A DNA stretch of 64,000 nt from Thiofaba sp039822285 (GCF_039822285.1 NZ_JBAJEY010000001.1:806001-870000); one strand, 5' to 3'. Positions 16,306-24,783 are shown, counted from the stretch's first letter. Made by a program: numbers and translations. Notes: generated from the letters alone by a model not told the origin.

Positions 16306-16425
16306 TTACTTGGCGGCGCGCTCGATGGCCTCGCCCCCCTTCTTGATGTCCTTGCCAATACCCTCGAAGGTGTTGCAGGCGGACAGGAGCAGGGTGGCGA
16401 GAACAAGGATGGATGCTGCTTTCAC
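16306..16425 (-). CDS. Entericidin A/B family small lipoprotein
   Basis: 39 residues. A hydrophobic signal ends in the lipobox LLSAC, and the mature peptide NTFEGIGKDIKKGGEAIERAAK is the typical amphipathic entericidin helix. The start is GTG 16425, preceded by AAGGAG at a 6-base spacing. The GTG overlaps the TGA of the upstream DUF1461 gene (GTGA), indicating translational coupling. Enterobacterial EcnB is a small envelope bacteriolysin countered by EcnA. Outside Enterobacteria such proteins are usually single and of unproven function, and no second entericidin is seen here. Confidence 0.88.
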   Translation of the reverse strand: MKAASILVLATLLLSACNTFEGIGKDIKKGGEAIERAAK

Positions 16426-17165
16426 GACGATCTCCTTTGCATGAGGATCCGGCCCGCCTGGCGGGCCATGACGTTCAATGCTAACAAGAGCATCAGGCTC
16501 GCGCCCAGCCAGAGGGCACCGATGAAACCGAACAGGTTCGGCGCCTGCATCAGGCTGCTCATGAGCGAGTCCTGGTAGTAGAAGAACCACGGGTGATCGG
16601 GCGGGAAGACCCAGCGGTGCCAGGCATAGAAGACCTCAACCGGCCCCAGGGCGAGCAGCGCGCCTGCAAGGAGTGCGAGCCCGGCCAAACTGCCGGCCAG
16701 AAGCCTCCCCGCCTGCGGAACGGGAACGCGCCCAAGGCTGAGCAGGAGCGCAAGTCCGCCCCAGCCCGCGAGCGCCAGCAGACCGGCGCGTTCCCCCGTC
16801 TCGATAAGATGCGCCACGTCGCGAAGATGCGTGACCTCGTCCGCGGTCAAGAGACGCCCGAGTTCGCGGCCCTGCGGGTCATGGTAGCGCAGCCCCTCCA
16901 AGCCCTGGCCGCCATGGCGCACGGCCTCGGCGATGGCGGCGAACAGGCGGGCATGCTCGGCGGCATCGGTGCGGATGAAATCCTGCCGCCCATGGCGATT
17001 CTGCGGAACAAAGGTGTTGAGGGTGGCGGGGATGTCGATCAGGCGATAGGCCATGGGATAGAGAAAATCGACCTTCGCCAACAGCAGCCAGGCGAGCCAC
17101 AGCGCGGCCAGCCAGAGCAGGAGCCCGTAGGCCGCGATCGCCAATCCCCGCACGGCCCGCGGCAT
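16422..17165 (-). CDS. DUF1461 (TIGR01906-type) integral membrane protein
   Basis: 247 residues with four clear hydrophobic segments: N-terminal about 8-32, about 128-145, about 152-175 and C-terminal about 208-235. A roughly 90-residue hydrophilic loop sits between the first and second (RQDFIRTDAAEHARLF, LTADEVTHLRDVAHLI). The family-typical block WVFPPDHPWFFYYQDSLMSSL precedes the last helix. Function is unknown. It sits between the gamma-carbonic anhydrase and the entericidin genes with 1-nt and 4-nt overlaps, so all three are probably one transcript. Confidence 0.8.
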   Translation of the reverse strand: MPRAVRGLAIAAYGLLLWLAALWLAWLLLAKVDFLYPMAYRLIDIPATLNTFVPQNRHGRQDFIRTDAAEHARLFAAIAEAVRHGGQGLEGLRYHDPQGRELGRLLTADEVTHLRDVAHLIETGERAGLLALAGWGGLALLLSLGRVPVPQAGRLLAGSLAGLALLAGALLALGPVEVFYAWHRWVFPPDHPWFFYYQDSLMSSLMQAPNLFGFIGALWLGASLMLLLALNVMARQAGRILMQRRSS

Positions 17166-17701
17166 CAGGCCTCGCCGGAGGCGTGGCGGCGGGCCAGTTC
17201 GACGTAGTAGTCGGCGGAATAGCCGAGGTATTCCAGCTCCTCGTCGGTCAGCGGGCGCACCTTGCGCGCCGGCGCGCCGAGCCAGAGGTAACCGCTCTCC
17301 AGCTCCTTGCCGGGCGGCACCACGCTGCCCGCGCCAACGATCACCTCGCGCCGGATCACCGCCTCATCGAGCACCACCGAGCCCATGCCGATCAGACAGC
17401 GATCTTCGATGGTGCAGGCATGCAGCACGGCCTTGTGACCGATCGTCACATCGCTGCCCACGATGACCGGCGCACCGCGCGGGTTGAAACGGCTGGCGTG
17501 GGTGACGTGGACGATGGTGCCGTCCTGCACGTTGGTCCGATCACCCATCTCGATGCGGTTGATGTCACCGCGCAGCACGCTCATCGGCCAGATCGAGGCA
17601 TCCCGCCCGAGATGCACCTGCCCGGTGACCAGGGCCGTGGGATCGACCCAGGCGCCGGCCTCAAGCGTGGGCATGTGGCCCTCGAAACGTCGGATGGTCA
17701 T
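17165..17701 (-). CDS. Gamma-class carbonic anhydrase-like protein (YrdA/PaaY family)
   Basis: 178 residues forming a left-handed beta-helix of hexapeptide repeats (VTGQVHLGRDASIWPMSVLRGDINRIEMGDRTNVQDGTIVH). Histidines in IVHVTH and IGHKAVLHAC match the three zinc ligands of the trimeric gamma-CA family. The C-terminal LGAPARKVRPLTDEELEYL is typical of YrdA-like proteins. Carbonic anhydrase activity is plausible but variable within this family. ATG 17701 was chosen because GGAG lies 8 bases upstream; ATG 17707 and GTG 17710 are too close to that site. First gene of a three-gene overlapping operon, divergent from ubiA with only 26 bp between. Confidence 0.88.
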   Translation of the reverse strand: MTIRRFEGHMPTLEAGAWVDPTALVTGQVHLGRDASIWPMSVLRGDINRIEMGDRTNVQDGTIVHVTHASRFNPRGAPVIVGSDVTIGHKAVLHACTIEDRCLIGMGSVVLDEAVIRREVIVGAGSVVPPGKELESGYLWLGAPARKVRPLTDEELEYLGYSADYYVELARRHASGEA

Positions 17702-17727
17702 CGGCATCACTCCAGAAAGATCACGGG

Positions 17728-18636
17728 ATGATACCCTCTCAGGCCCCCAATCCGAACGATGCCCTCATGTTTGCGAAGCTTGTGCAACGCCTTGGCCTCT
17801 ATGTCCAGCTGACCCGGCTGGATCGCCCGGTCGGCTGGGTGCTCCTGCTCTGGCCCACCCTGTGGGCCCTGTGGCTGGCCGCGGGCGGCCTGCCGAGTCC
17901 GCTGAATCTTGCCGTGTTCGTCGCCGGGGTGGTGCTGATGCGCTCGGCCGGCTGCGCCATCAACGACTACGCCGACCGCGACTTCGACGCCCACGTCGCC
18001 CGCACCCGCGAACGCCCCCTCGCCGCAGGATTGATCCAGCCCCGGGAGGCGCTCGCCGTGTTCGCCGTGCTCGCACTGGCCGCCTTCGGCCTGGTTTGGC
18101 TGCTCGACCCGCTGGTGCTGAAGCTGTCCATCGTCGGCGTGCTGCTGGCGGCGAGCTACCCCTTCATGAAGCGCTGGCATCACCTGCCGCAGCTGCACCT
18201 TGGCATCGCCTTCTCCTGGGCCATTCCGATGGCCTATGCCGCCGAAAAGGGCACGCTCGATCTCACCGCCATGCTGCTGTTTGCCGCCAATGTGCTGTGG
18301 ACGGTGGCCTACGACACCATGTATGCCATGGCCGACCGGGAGGACGATGTGAAGATCGGGGTAAAATCCACCGCCATCCTGTTCGGCCGCTTCGACCGCC
18401 TGATCATCGGCGGGCTTCAGCTCGCCACCCTCCTGCTGCTCGCCCTGGTCGGCCTGCGTGCGGGGCTCGGCTGGGCCTACGGCGCGGGCCTCTTGGCCGC
18501 CGCGGGCTTTGCCCTGTGGCAGCAGTGGCTGATCCGCAAACGCGAGCCGGTCGCCTGTATCGCGGCGTTCAAGAACAACCAGTGGTTCGGCATGGCGGTG
18601 TTCGTCGGGCTGGCGGTGGATCTGGCTTGGAAATGA
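17728..18636 (+). CDS. ubiA: 4-hydroxybenzoate polyprenyltransferase UbiA
   Basis: 302-residue inner-membrane prenyltransferase that attaches the polyprenyl tail to 4-hydroxybenzoate in ubiquinone synthesis. Both Mg-diphosphate motifs are visible: INDYADRDFDAHVARTRERPL (about residue 75) and DTMYAMADREDDVKIG (about residue 197). Eight or nine hydrophobic segments are present, beginning with VGWVLLLWPTLWALWLAAGG. An internal ATG at 17767 would give 289 residues, closer to the family norm of about 290, and is a credible true start. The gene is not linked to ubiC here. Confidence 0.94.
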   Translation: MIPSQAPNPNDALMFAKLVQRLGLYVQLTRLDRPVGWVLLLWPTLWALWLAAGGLPSPLNLAVFVAGVVLMRSAGCAINDYADRDFDAHVARTRERPLAAGLIQPREALAVFAVLALAAFGLVWLLDPLVLKLSIVGVLLAASYPFMKRWHHLPQLHLGIAFSWAIPMAYAAEKGTLDLTAMLLFAANVLWTVAYDTMYAMADREDDVKIGVKSTAILFGRFDRLIIGGLQLATLLLLALVGLRAGLGWAYGAGLLAAAGFALWQQWLIRKREPVACIAAFKNNQWFGMAVFVGLAVDLAWK

Positions 18637-18641
18637 GTGAA

Positions 18642-19637
18642 TCAGCAAATCCTCGGCAGCGGGTCCTCCACCAGTTCCGGCAATAGCCGCTCGCCAAGTT
18701 CCGTCTCCAGCACCACCCAGGCAGGCGCAGGCTCGATGCGGCCAATGATGGCCGCCCCCTCGCCTTCCGGCAGGGCGTGCCACGCATCGAGCAGGGCTTG
18801 CGCGTGCTGCGGTGCGACCAGCGCCACCACCCGGCCCTCGCAGGCCAGGTAGAGCGGATCGAAGCCAAGCAGCTCACACACCCCGGCAACCTCAGGGCGC
18901 ACCGGAATGGCCTCCTCGAACAGGCGCACGCCAAGACCGGTGGCGGCACAGATCTCGTGCATCACGGTGGCGAGTCCCCCGCGCGTCGGATCGCGCATGA
19001 AGCGCAGTCCCTCGAACGCCATGGCTGCCTGGGCGAGCGGCAGCACGCTGGCCGAGTCCGATCTCAAGGCCGCACGCAGACCGAAGGCCTCGCGCGCCAG
19101 CATCACCGCCGCGCCGTGGTCGCCCACCGGGCCGCTGACCAGCACGGCATCCCCCGGACGGATCGCGTCCAGGCCCAGTGCGGGCCCCGGCAGGCGCTCG
19201 CCCAACCCCGTCACCGTCAGGTAGAGGCCGCTGCCCTCCCCCCGCGCCACGACCTTGGTATCCCCCGCCACCACCCGCACCCCGCAGGCCCGCGCGGCCT
19301 CGGCCAGGTCATTCACGACCCGCTCGAGCACCACCAGGGCCAGCCCCTCCTCAAGGATGGCGGCGAGGGTGAGGAGACGGGCCCGCCCGCCACTGACCGC
19401 AAGGTCGTTGACCACGCCGTGCACCGCGAGGCTGCCGATGCTCCCGCCGGGGAATTCGAGCGGCTGGACGGTGAAGCCGTCGGTGGACACCAGCAACCGC
19501 CCCGTTGCCCAGGACAGCTCCGCTGCATCCAGGCGGGTGTCCGGGGCGAGGGAGCCCAGCCGCTCGGCAAAGACCTGCTCGATCAGCTCGCGCATCAGGC
19601 GCCCGCCGTTGCCGTGCGCCAAGGTGATCTGCGTCAT
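18642..19637 (-). CDS. hypE: Hydrogenase maturation factor HypE
   Basis: 331 residues, AIR-synthase/PurM fold. HypE dehydrates the carbamoyl group received from HypF on its C-terminal cysteine to give the thiocyanate that becomes the CN ligands of the NiFe site. The mandatory C-terminal motif PRIC is present, ending in the catalytic Cys. Other signatures are ITLAHGNGGRLMRELI at the start, VVAGDTKVVARG and MRDPTRGGLATVMHEI. It is the last gene of hypCABDFE, and its ATG overlaps the hypF stop by four bases. Confidence 0.96.
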   Translation of the reverse strand: MTQITLAHGNGGRLMRELIEQVFAERLGSLAPDTRLDAAELSWATGRLLVSTDGFTVQPLEFPGGSIGSLAVHGVVNDLAVSGGRARLLTLAAILEEGLALVVLERVVNDLAEAARACGVRVVAGDTKVVARGEGSGLYLTVTGLGERLPGPALGLDAIRPGDAVLVSGPVGDHGAAVMLAREAFGLRAALRSDSASVLPLAQAAMAFEGLRFMRDPTRGGLATVMHEICAATGLGVRLFEEAIPVRPEVAGVCELLGFDPLYLACEGRVVALVAPQHAQALLDAWHALPEGEGAAIIGRIEPAPAWVVLETELGERLLPELVEDPLPRIC

Positions 19638-22045
19638 GCCTCATGCTCCGTGAAATGGGCCTCGACCAGCTGGCCGAAAGCAAGGCCGGCATCATTGACC
19701 GGCACCCTGGATGGGAAGACGACCTCCACCCCCTCCGCCGCAGCGCCCGCGTGGATGAGTTCGACCAGGAGGCGATTCTGCATCACCCCGCCGGTCACCC
19801 CCAGCATGGGGGCTGCCAGACGACGGGCAAGGTCCAGGGCCGCCTTCGCCAGGCTGGCGTGGAAGGCCCGGGCGCGCTCGGCCACGGGAAGCGAGGCATC
19901 CCGCAGCAGGGGTACGAGCGGGGTCCAGTCAAGGCGCAGCAGCCCCTCGGCATCGTCCTGCCAGACGAGGGGGAGGCCCGGCACCGGGCGGGCGGGCACG
20001 GCGGCGGCCTCCAGACGCATGGCCGCCTCGCCCTCGTGACTGGCCTCACGGCACAGGTCGAGCAGGGCGGCCGCGCCGTCGAACAGGCGTCCCATGGAGC
20101 TCGTGGCCGGGGTATTCAGGCCGCGCGCAAGGGCCTGACGCAGCAGTCCGACCTCCCTCCCGGGCGGGGCAAGACCGGCCACCTCCAGCCCCGTCGCCCA
20201 GACCATCCCGAGCGCGCTGCGCCAGGGCTCGCGTGCGGCGCGCTCGCCCCCGGGCAGGGGGAAGGGGCGCAGGCTGGCCACCCGCCGCCAATGGCCGGGA
20301 CGGCCGAGCAGGGCCTCGCCCCCCCACAGGCTGCCATCCTCCCCAAGCCCCAGCCCGTCCCAGGCCAGCACCAGCATCTCGCCGGGCTCCACCCCCTGGG
20401 CCTGCCAGAGCTCGGCATACAGGGCGGAGGCATGCGCGGCATGGTGTTGCACCGCAAGGCACGGCAGAGGCTGGCTTTGCGCCCAACGGCTGGCGGCATA
20501 CCCCGGATGCCGGTCATGCACGATGCGCTCGGCCCGCACCCCGTAGAGCGCCTGCAAGCCCTCGATCGTGGCCGCGAAGCGCTCCAAGGCACGTGGGCTG
20601 TCCAGCTCGCCGACATGCGGCGAGAGCACGGCCCTGCGCCCCCAGCCCAGCGCCACGGCATTCTTCATCTGCCCGCCCACCGCGAGCCTCGGGCTTGCGA
20701 AGGCAAACGGTACGTCGAGCTCCAGCGGGGCATCCCCCCGCCCCAGACGCAGGGGCCTTGCGCGTCCTGCGATCACGCGCCGCAGCGGATCGTCCACCGG
20801 CCTGAGAATCGGCCGGTCGTGGTGGAGGAAGGCATCGGCGATGCTAGCGAGCCGCGCCTCGGCGTCCGCCTCATCCCATACCAAAGGTTCACCGGAGCGG
20901 TTGCCGGAGGTGGCGACGAGCGGCCCGCCGAAATCATCCAAGAGCACGTGATGCAGCGGGCTGGAGGGCAACATGACGCCGATTTCGGCCAACCCCGGAG
21001 CGATGCCTTCCGCAAGGCCCGCTTCGAGATAAGGAGCCAAAGCCCCTCTCCCCTCTCCCTTGAGGGAAGCGGGGGAGAGGGTGGCAAGCCCCTCCTTCCC
21101 CTCTCCCCAGCCCTCCCCCCTGGGGGGGGAGGGGGGCCATCCATTAGCACACGATGGCTTTTCGAGGAGCCTTTCAACGGCGCGCGGACGCAGGAGCACG
21201 ATGGGCCGCGCGTTGGACGTCAAAGCCTCTTCCTCGGCCCGATCCAGCTCGAAATCCCGGCTCACCCGTTCCAGCCCATCCGCACCCGACCAGGGGTACA
21301 TGACCGCCAGCGGCTTGCCTGGCCTGCGCTTGCGCTCGCGCAGGCGGCGGACGGCCGCCTCGCTACGCGCATCGCACATCAGCTGATAGCCGCCCACGCC
21401 CTTGAGTGCCAGGATGCCGCCCGCGCGCAAGAGCGCCACGGCGGCAGCGAGTGCCAGCGCATCGCCGTCCACCCTGCCCCGTCCGTCCACGAACCCCAGG
21501 CGCGGCCCGCAGTCCGGGCAGGCCATGGCCTCGGCATGGAAGCGGCGCTCGTTGGGATCATCGAACTCCCTCTGGCAGGCCGCGCAGAGGGTAAAAGCCG
21601 CCATGCCGGTGCGTGCGCGATCCCACGGCAGGTCGGCCAACAGGCTGTAGCGCGGACCGCACTCGGCACAGGCGATGAAGGGGTGGCGATGCCGTCGGCT
21701 GGAGGGGTTGCGCAGCTCCCCCAGGCAGGCCGGACAGGGGGGGAGGTCGAGCGGCACGAAGGCCGTGTCGCACCCACCGGGCAGGCTTTCGAGGATGCGA
21801 AAGCCTGCCCGACCGGTCGCGGCCACCGGCTCGGCCCACAGGCCGACCCCGGGCAGCGCATGACGTAGACGAGAAATAAAGGCCGCCAAGACCTCCCCCT
21901 CCCCTTCGATCACGCCCTCGACCCGGCCACCGACATTGGCCACCTCACCCGCCAGCTCCAGCGCGCGGGCCAGGCGGGCGATGGCGGGGCGCAGGCCACG
22001 GCCTTGCACCCGTCCTTCGAGGCGAAAGCGGCGAGCCTGCCTCAT
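19634..22045 (-). CDS. hypF: Carbamoyltransferase HypF with an in-frame repeat insertion
   Basis: 803 residues against about 750-770 in typical HypF. HypF converts carbamoyl phosphate to a carbamoyl-adenylate and passes it to HypE. Domains: acylphosphatase about 1-90 (RLEGRVQGRGLRP with Arg, NVGGRVEG with Asn); Cys4 zinc fingers about 105-185 (CPACLG, CAECG, CAACQ, CPDCG); YrdC-like about 195-400; Kae1-like carbamoyltransferase about 410-800 (HDRHPGYAASRWA, VQHHAAHASAL, GGVMQNRLL). Residues about 302-345 (PPSPPRGEGWGEGKEG...) correspond to a family B repeat at 21042-21135 and have no counterpart before the conserved IAPGLAEIGVMLP segment. ATG 22045 overlaps the hypD stop. Confidence 0.93.
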   Translation of the reverse strand: MRQARRFRLEGRVQGRGLRPAIARLARALELAGEVANVGGRVEGVIEGEGEVLAAFISRLRHALPGVGLWAEPVAATGRAGFRILESLPGGCDTAFVPLDLPPCPACLGELRNPSSRRHRHPFIACAECGPRYSLLADLPWDRARTGMAAFTLCAACQREFDDPNERRFHAEAMACPDCGPRLGFVDGRGRVDGDALALAAAVALLRAGGILALKGVGGYQLMCDARSEAAVRRLRERKRRPGKPLAVMYPWSGADGLERVSRDFELDRAEEEALTSNARPIVLLRPRAVERLLEKPSCANGWPPSPPRGEGWGEGKEGLATLSPASLKGEGRGALAPYLEAGLAEGIAPGLAEIGVMLPSSPLHHVLLDDFGGPLVATSGNRSGEPLVWDEADAEARLASIADAFLHHDRPILRPVDDPLRRVIAGRARPLRLGRGDAPLELDVPFAFASPRLAVGGQMKNAVALGWGRRAVLSPHVGELDSPRALERFAATIEGLQALYGVRAERIVHDRHPGYAASRWAQSQPLPCLAVQHHAAHASALYAELWQAQGVEPGEMLVLAWDGLGLGEDGSLWGGEALLGRPGHWRRVASLRPFPLPGGERAAREPWRSALGMVWATGLEVAGLAPPGREVGLLRQALARGLNTPATSSMGRLFDGAAALLDLCREASHEGEAAMRLEAAAVPARPVPGLPLVWQDDAEGLLRLDWTPLVPLLRDASLPVAERARAFHASLAKAALDLARRLAAPMLGVTGGVMQNRLLVELIHAGAAAEGVEVVFPSRVPVNDAGLAFGQLVEAHFTEHEA
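21042..21135. repeat. Family B repeat inserted within hypF
   Basis: About 95 bp of C-rich/G-rich inverted repeats (CCCCTCTCCC..., GGGGGAGAGGG, CCCTCCCCCC facing GGGGGGAGG). The same sequence type is otherwise intergenic at 232-254, 6573-6616, 39150-39200 and 55487-55512. Here it is read through in frame by hypF. Confidence 0.75.
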
Positions 22046-23139
22046 GCCGCCCGGCGCACGCCCCCGGCCCAGGCGATGTGGCAGGCCCCCTCGTCCGAGA
22101 CCATGCACGGCCCGACGGGTGTCTTGGGGGTACAGGCCGTGCCATAGAGTGGGCAGCCCTGCGGGCGGGTGCGCCCCAGCACCACCTCGGCGCAGGCGCA
22201 GCCGGGCGGCATCGCGCCTGCGCGCCGGCGCGGCGCCGCGAGCGCGGGAAAGCGGCGCCGGGCATCGAACTCGGCCCAGGAAGGCGGCAGGGCGAAACCG
22301 GAGCGGGGGATCACGCCGATCCCGCGCCAGGGCGCGTCCTCAGTCAGCAGACCATCATCCAGCAGGCGGCGGGCGATGGGATTGCCCTGCGGCCGTACGA
22401 CCTCCGGATAGAGGTTCTCCAGCCTCGCCCGCCCCTCGGTCCGCTGCAGCAGCACCGCGTGCAGGGCGGCGAGGATACCCTCGGCGGTAAATCCCGCCAC
22501 CGCCACCGGCAGGCCATGCTGCTCGGCAACGAAGCGCCACTCCTCCGCCCCCATTACCGCCGCCACGTGGCCCGGGGCGATGAGGGCGTCGAAGCCGGGC
22601 GGGCCTCCATGGAGCAGCCAGGCCACCGCCGGCCAGGTGCGGCGCGCAGCGAGCAGCACGGTGAGATTGTCCGGCAGCCCGCCCGCTGCGAGCCAGGCAG
22701 CGATGGGGGCCGTGGTGGTCTCGAAGCCCGCGGCGAGAAACACCACCTGCCGCCCGGGATGGGCCTGGGCGAGGGCCGACACCTCCTGCGGCGCGGCGAC
22801 GGCCCGCACCTCCGCCCCCCAGGCGCGCGCCTCGAGCAGCGAACGCGGCTCGCCCTTCACAACATTCACCGGCACCCGCAACAGGTCGCCGAAGGCCGCC
22901 AGGATCACGCCTTGCTCGAGGGCGAGGTGCAAGGCGTGGTGGATGTCCTCCTCCGGGCAGACGCATACCGGGCAGCCGGGTCCGGCGATCAGTTCGATCC
23001 CCTCCGGCAGGGCGTGGCGCAGGCCGCTCTGGGTGATGGTGCGCTCATGGCCGCCACAGACGTTCATCACCCGCACGCCGCCCTCCGGTACGGGAAGGGC
23101 ACGGATGCGATCCAGCCACTGCCGCGCGCTCAGGCTCAT
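22042..23139 (-). CDS. hypD: Hydrogenase maturation factor HypD
   Basis: 365 residues. HypD is the 4Fe-4S scaffold that, with HypC, assembles the Fe(CN)2CO unit of NiFe-hydrogenase. Visible motifs are MNVCGGHERTI (about residue 25), GPGCPVCVCPEEDI (about residue 67), FLAAGFETTTAPIAA (about 152) and the C-terminal Cys-rich part with GCACAEVVLGRTRPQGCPLYGTACTP. The length is normal. It overlaps hypB upstream and hypF downstream by four bases each. Confidence 0.96.
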   Translation of the reverse strand: MSLSARQWLDRIRALPVPEGGVRVMNVCGGHERTITQSGLRHALPEGIELIAGPGCPVCVCPEEDIHHALHLALEQGVILAAFGDLLRVPVNVVKGEPRSLLEARAWGAEVRAVAAPQEVSALAQAHPGRQVVFLAAGFETTTAPIAAWLAAGGLPDNLTVLLAARRTWPAVAWLLHGGPPGFDALIAPGHVAAVMGAEEWRFVAEQHGLPVAVAGFTAEGILAALHAVLLQRTEGRARLENLYPEVVRPQGNPIARRLLDDGLLTEDAPWRGIGVIPRSGFALPPSWAEFDARRRFPALAAPRRRAGAMPPGCACAEVVLGRTRPQGCPLYGTACTPKTPVGPCMVSDEGACHIAWAGGVRRAA

Positions 23140-23900
23140 GCGCGGAGCACGCCGAAATGCGGCCGTGCGGCGGCAGGCCGGGGGCGGCGCAAGGCCGCAT
23201 GCTGCGCACGCAACCCATCGAGCCAGGCGGCCATGCCTTCCCCGCGCCGGGCGGAGAGGGTCAACATAGGGGCCTGACTGGCGAGATCACGCAGATACCC
23301 TTCCGCACGCGCCGGATCGAAGTCCTCCATCAGCGGCAAGAGGTCCGCCTTGGAGATCAGCACAAGGTCGGCGGCGCGGAACATGACCGGGTACTTGGCT
23401 GGCTTGTCGTCGCCCTCGGTGACCGAGAGCAACACGACGTTGTGGTGCTGGCCGAGGTCGAAGCTCGCCGGACAGACCAGGTTGCCGACGTTTTCGATGA
23501 ACAGGATGTCGATGCCGGAGAGGTCCATGCCATGCAGGGCGTCGTGCACCATGTGCGCATCCAGATGGCAGGCCTGGCCGGTGCCGATCTGCACCGCGGG
23601 CACCCCGTGCGCGGCGATACGCCGGGCATCGTTGTCGGTGGCAAGATCCCCCACCAGCACCGCGCAGGCCAGCTCCCCGCGCAAGGCCTCAACCGTGGCC
23701 TCCAAGAGCAGGGTCTTGCCGGAGCCGGGCGAGGACATCAGGTTCACCGCCAGCACCCCATGTCGGGCAAAATGCTCACGGTTGTGCGCGGCCAGGCGAT
23801 CGTTCTCCGCCAAGAGCCCTTCCAGCACCGGCACCGCCTGGGTGGCGACGGCGGTCGCCCGGTTGCCGGGGGTGATCGAGCAGCCGCAGGTGTCACACAT
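23136..23900 (-). CDS. hypB: Hydrogenase nickel incorporation GTPase HypB
   Basis: 254-residue SIMIBI-class GTPase that drives nickel insertion into the hydrogenase large subunit. The N-terminal metal motif MCDTCGCS is present, the P-loop is SSPGSGKTLLLEATVEAL (about residue 58), and LVGDLATDNDARRI and FIENVGNLVCPASFDLGQ are conserved. There is no histidine-rich nickel-storage stretch between the Cys motif and the G domain, unlike rhizobial HypB. It overlaps hypA by eight bases and hypD by four. Confidence 0.95.
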   Translation of the reverse strand: MCDTCGCSITPGNRATAVATQAVPVLEGLLAENDRLAAHNREHFARHGVLAVNLMSSPGSGKTLLLEATVEALRGELACAVLVGDLATDNDARRIAAHGVPAVQIGTGQACHLDAHMVHDALHGMDLSGIDILFIENVGNLVCPASFDLGQHHNVVLLSVTEGDDKPAKYPVMFRAADLVLISKADLLPLMEDFDPARAEGYLRDLASQAPMLTLSARRGEGMAAWLDGLRAQHAALRRPRPAAARPHFGVLRA

Positions 23901-24249
23901 TCAAACGCCCCTCCAGATCCACGCTGACCAGCAGCAATTCATCCCCGCCCACGAGCACGGTCTCCGCGCAACCACAGGCCGGGCAGCGCAGGCGGTTGGG
24001 CGCAGCCTCGTCCACATGGCCGCAGGCGCGGCACTGCACGCGCACTGGCACGGACTCGATCACAAGCTCCGCCCCTGCCGCAGCCGTGCCCGCGCACGCC
24101 TTGGGAAAGGCCTGGGCGAGCAGGGCCGGCTCCACCCCGGAGAGCGGGCCAAGACGCACCGTCACCCGCCGCACCGGCCCTCCCCCATGCGCCCCGGCCA
24201 CCCGGCCGACCTGGCGCAGCAGGGCGCGGACGATAGAGAGCTCATGCAT
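23893..24249 (-). CDS. hypA: Hydrogenase nickel incorporation protein HypA
   Basis: 118-residue nickel metallochaperone. The nickel ligand His2 is in the opening MHELSIV, and the zinc site is CRACG ... CPACGC (about residues 75-95). The length is standard. ATG 24249 lies within the end of hypC (8-nt overlap), which fixes the start together with the invariant MHEL opening. It partners HypB in the same operon. Confidence 0.95.
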   Translation of the reverse strand: MHELSIVRALLRQVGRVAGAHGGGPVRRVTVRLGPLSGVEPALLAQAFPKACAGTAAAGAELVIESVPVRVQCRACGHVDEAAPNRLRCPACGCAETVLVGGDELLLVSVDLEGRLNV

Positions 24250-24472
24250 CGCCCGCCTCACGCATCGCCCGCCACAGCGCCCAGGCCTCACCCGCCGCTC
24301 CCGCCTCCACCTTCTGGATGGCATAGCCGACATGCACCATGACGAAGTCCCCCACCGCGAGTTCCTGCCCCTGCAGCAGGAACAGGCTGACCTCGCGCTC
24401 CACGCCCTTGGCGCGGCATACGGCCACATCGCCTTCGAGGCGGACGATCTGCATGGGGATGGCGAGGCACAT
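24242..24472 (-). CDS. hypC: Hydrogenase assembly chaperone HypC
   Basis: 76-residue HypC/HybG chaperone that carries the Fe(CN)2CO unit with HypD to the large subunit precursor. The essential Cys2 is present in MCLAIPMQIV, and the family block VGDFVMVHVGYAIQKV follows at about residues 38-54. ATG 24472 is set by the invariant MCLA start; no clear ribosome-binding site is visible upstream. First gene of hypCABDFE. Its promoter must lie in the hairpin-rich gap 24473-24827 or nearby. Confidence 0.95.
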   Translation of the reverse strand: MCLAIPMQIVRLEGDVAVCRAKGVEREVSLFLLQGQELAVGDFVMVHVGYAIQKVEAGAAGEAWALWRAMREAGDA

Positions 24473-24565
24473 GGGTCTAATCCAAAAATTCCGAAACCAC
24501 GCCGGGCAGGATTCCTCACGACAAGGACGGAGCGGTTGACATGGCATTCCATGGGCGTGGCCCAT

Positions 24566-24754
24566 GTGGGAGCGGCGCCCCCCAGACTGTTTCAAAAGGG
24601 CTGTCCTGCCCTTTTGAAACTCGCCTCGTCGCGGTACACGCCCGCGACGGGCTCCGAGAATCAATCACTTATTGTGATTGATTCTCGCGCGAGCCATCCA
24701 TGGCTCGCGCCACGATCAAGCGCCGGGATATCGGCCCGGGGGCGGGCCTCCTAC
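24566..24754. repeat. Four-hairpin array bounded by REP-like arms
   Basis: Hairpin 1: GTTTCAAAAGGG (24589-24600) with CCCTTTTGAAAC (24609-24620). Hairpin 2: CGTCGCGG (24627-24634) with CCGCGACG (24642-24649). Hairpin 3: GAGAATCAATCAC (24656-24668) with GTGATTGATTCTC (24674-24686). Hairpin 4: GCGCGAGCCA (24687-24696) with TGGCTCGCGC (24701-24710). All arms are perfect. The block is bounded by family A arms: GTGGGAGCGGCGCCCCCC (24566-24583) and, inverted, the TCGGCCCGGG-type arm (24731-24754). Confidence 0.8.
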
Positions 24755-24783
24755 AACACATCCTCTCGCAACCCCAAGGGGCC

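Noticed and set aside
19643..21868. 741-codon plus-strand frame opposite hypF
   Set aside because: No domain recognised. HypF on the other strand has acylphosphatase, zinc-finger, YrdC and Kae1 motifs in order.
24473..24600. Sigma-54 promoter for the hyp operon
   Set aside because: No GG and GC dinucleotides at the correct spacing with TTGC were found on the minus strand.
24566..24754. CRISPR array, suggested by repeated hairpins
   Set aside because: The repeats are not identical, spacing is irregular, and no cas gene is present in the window.
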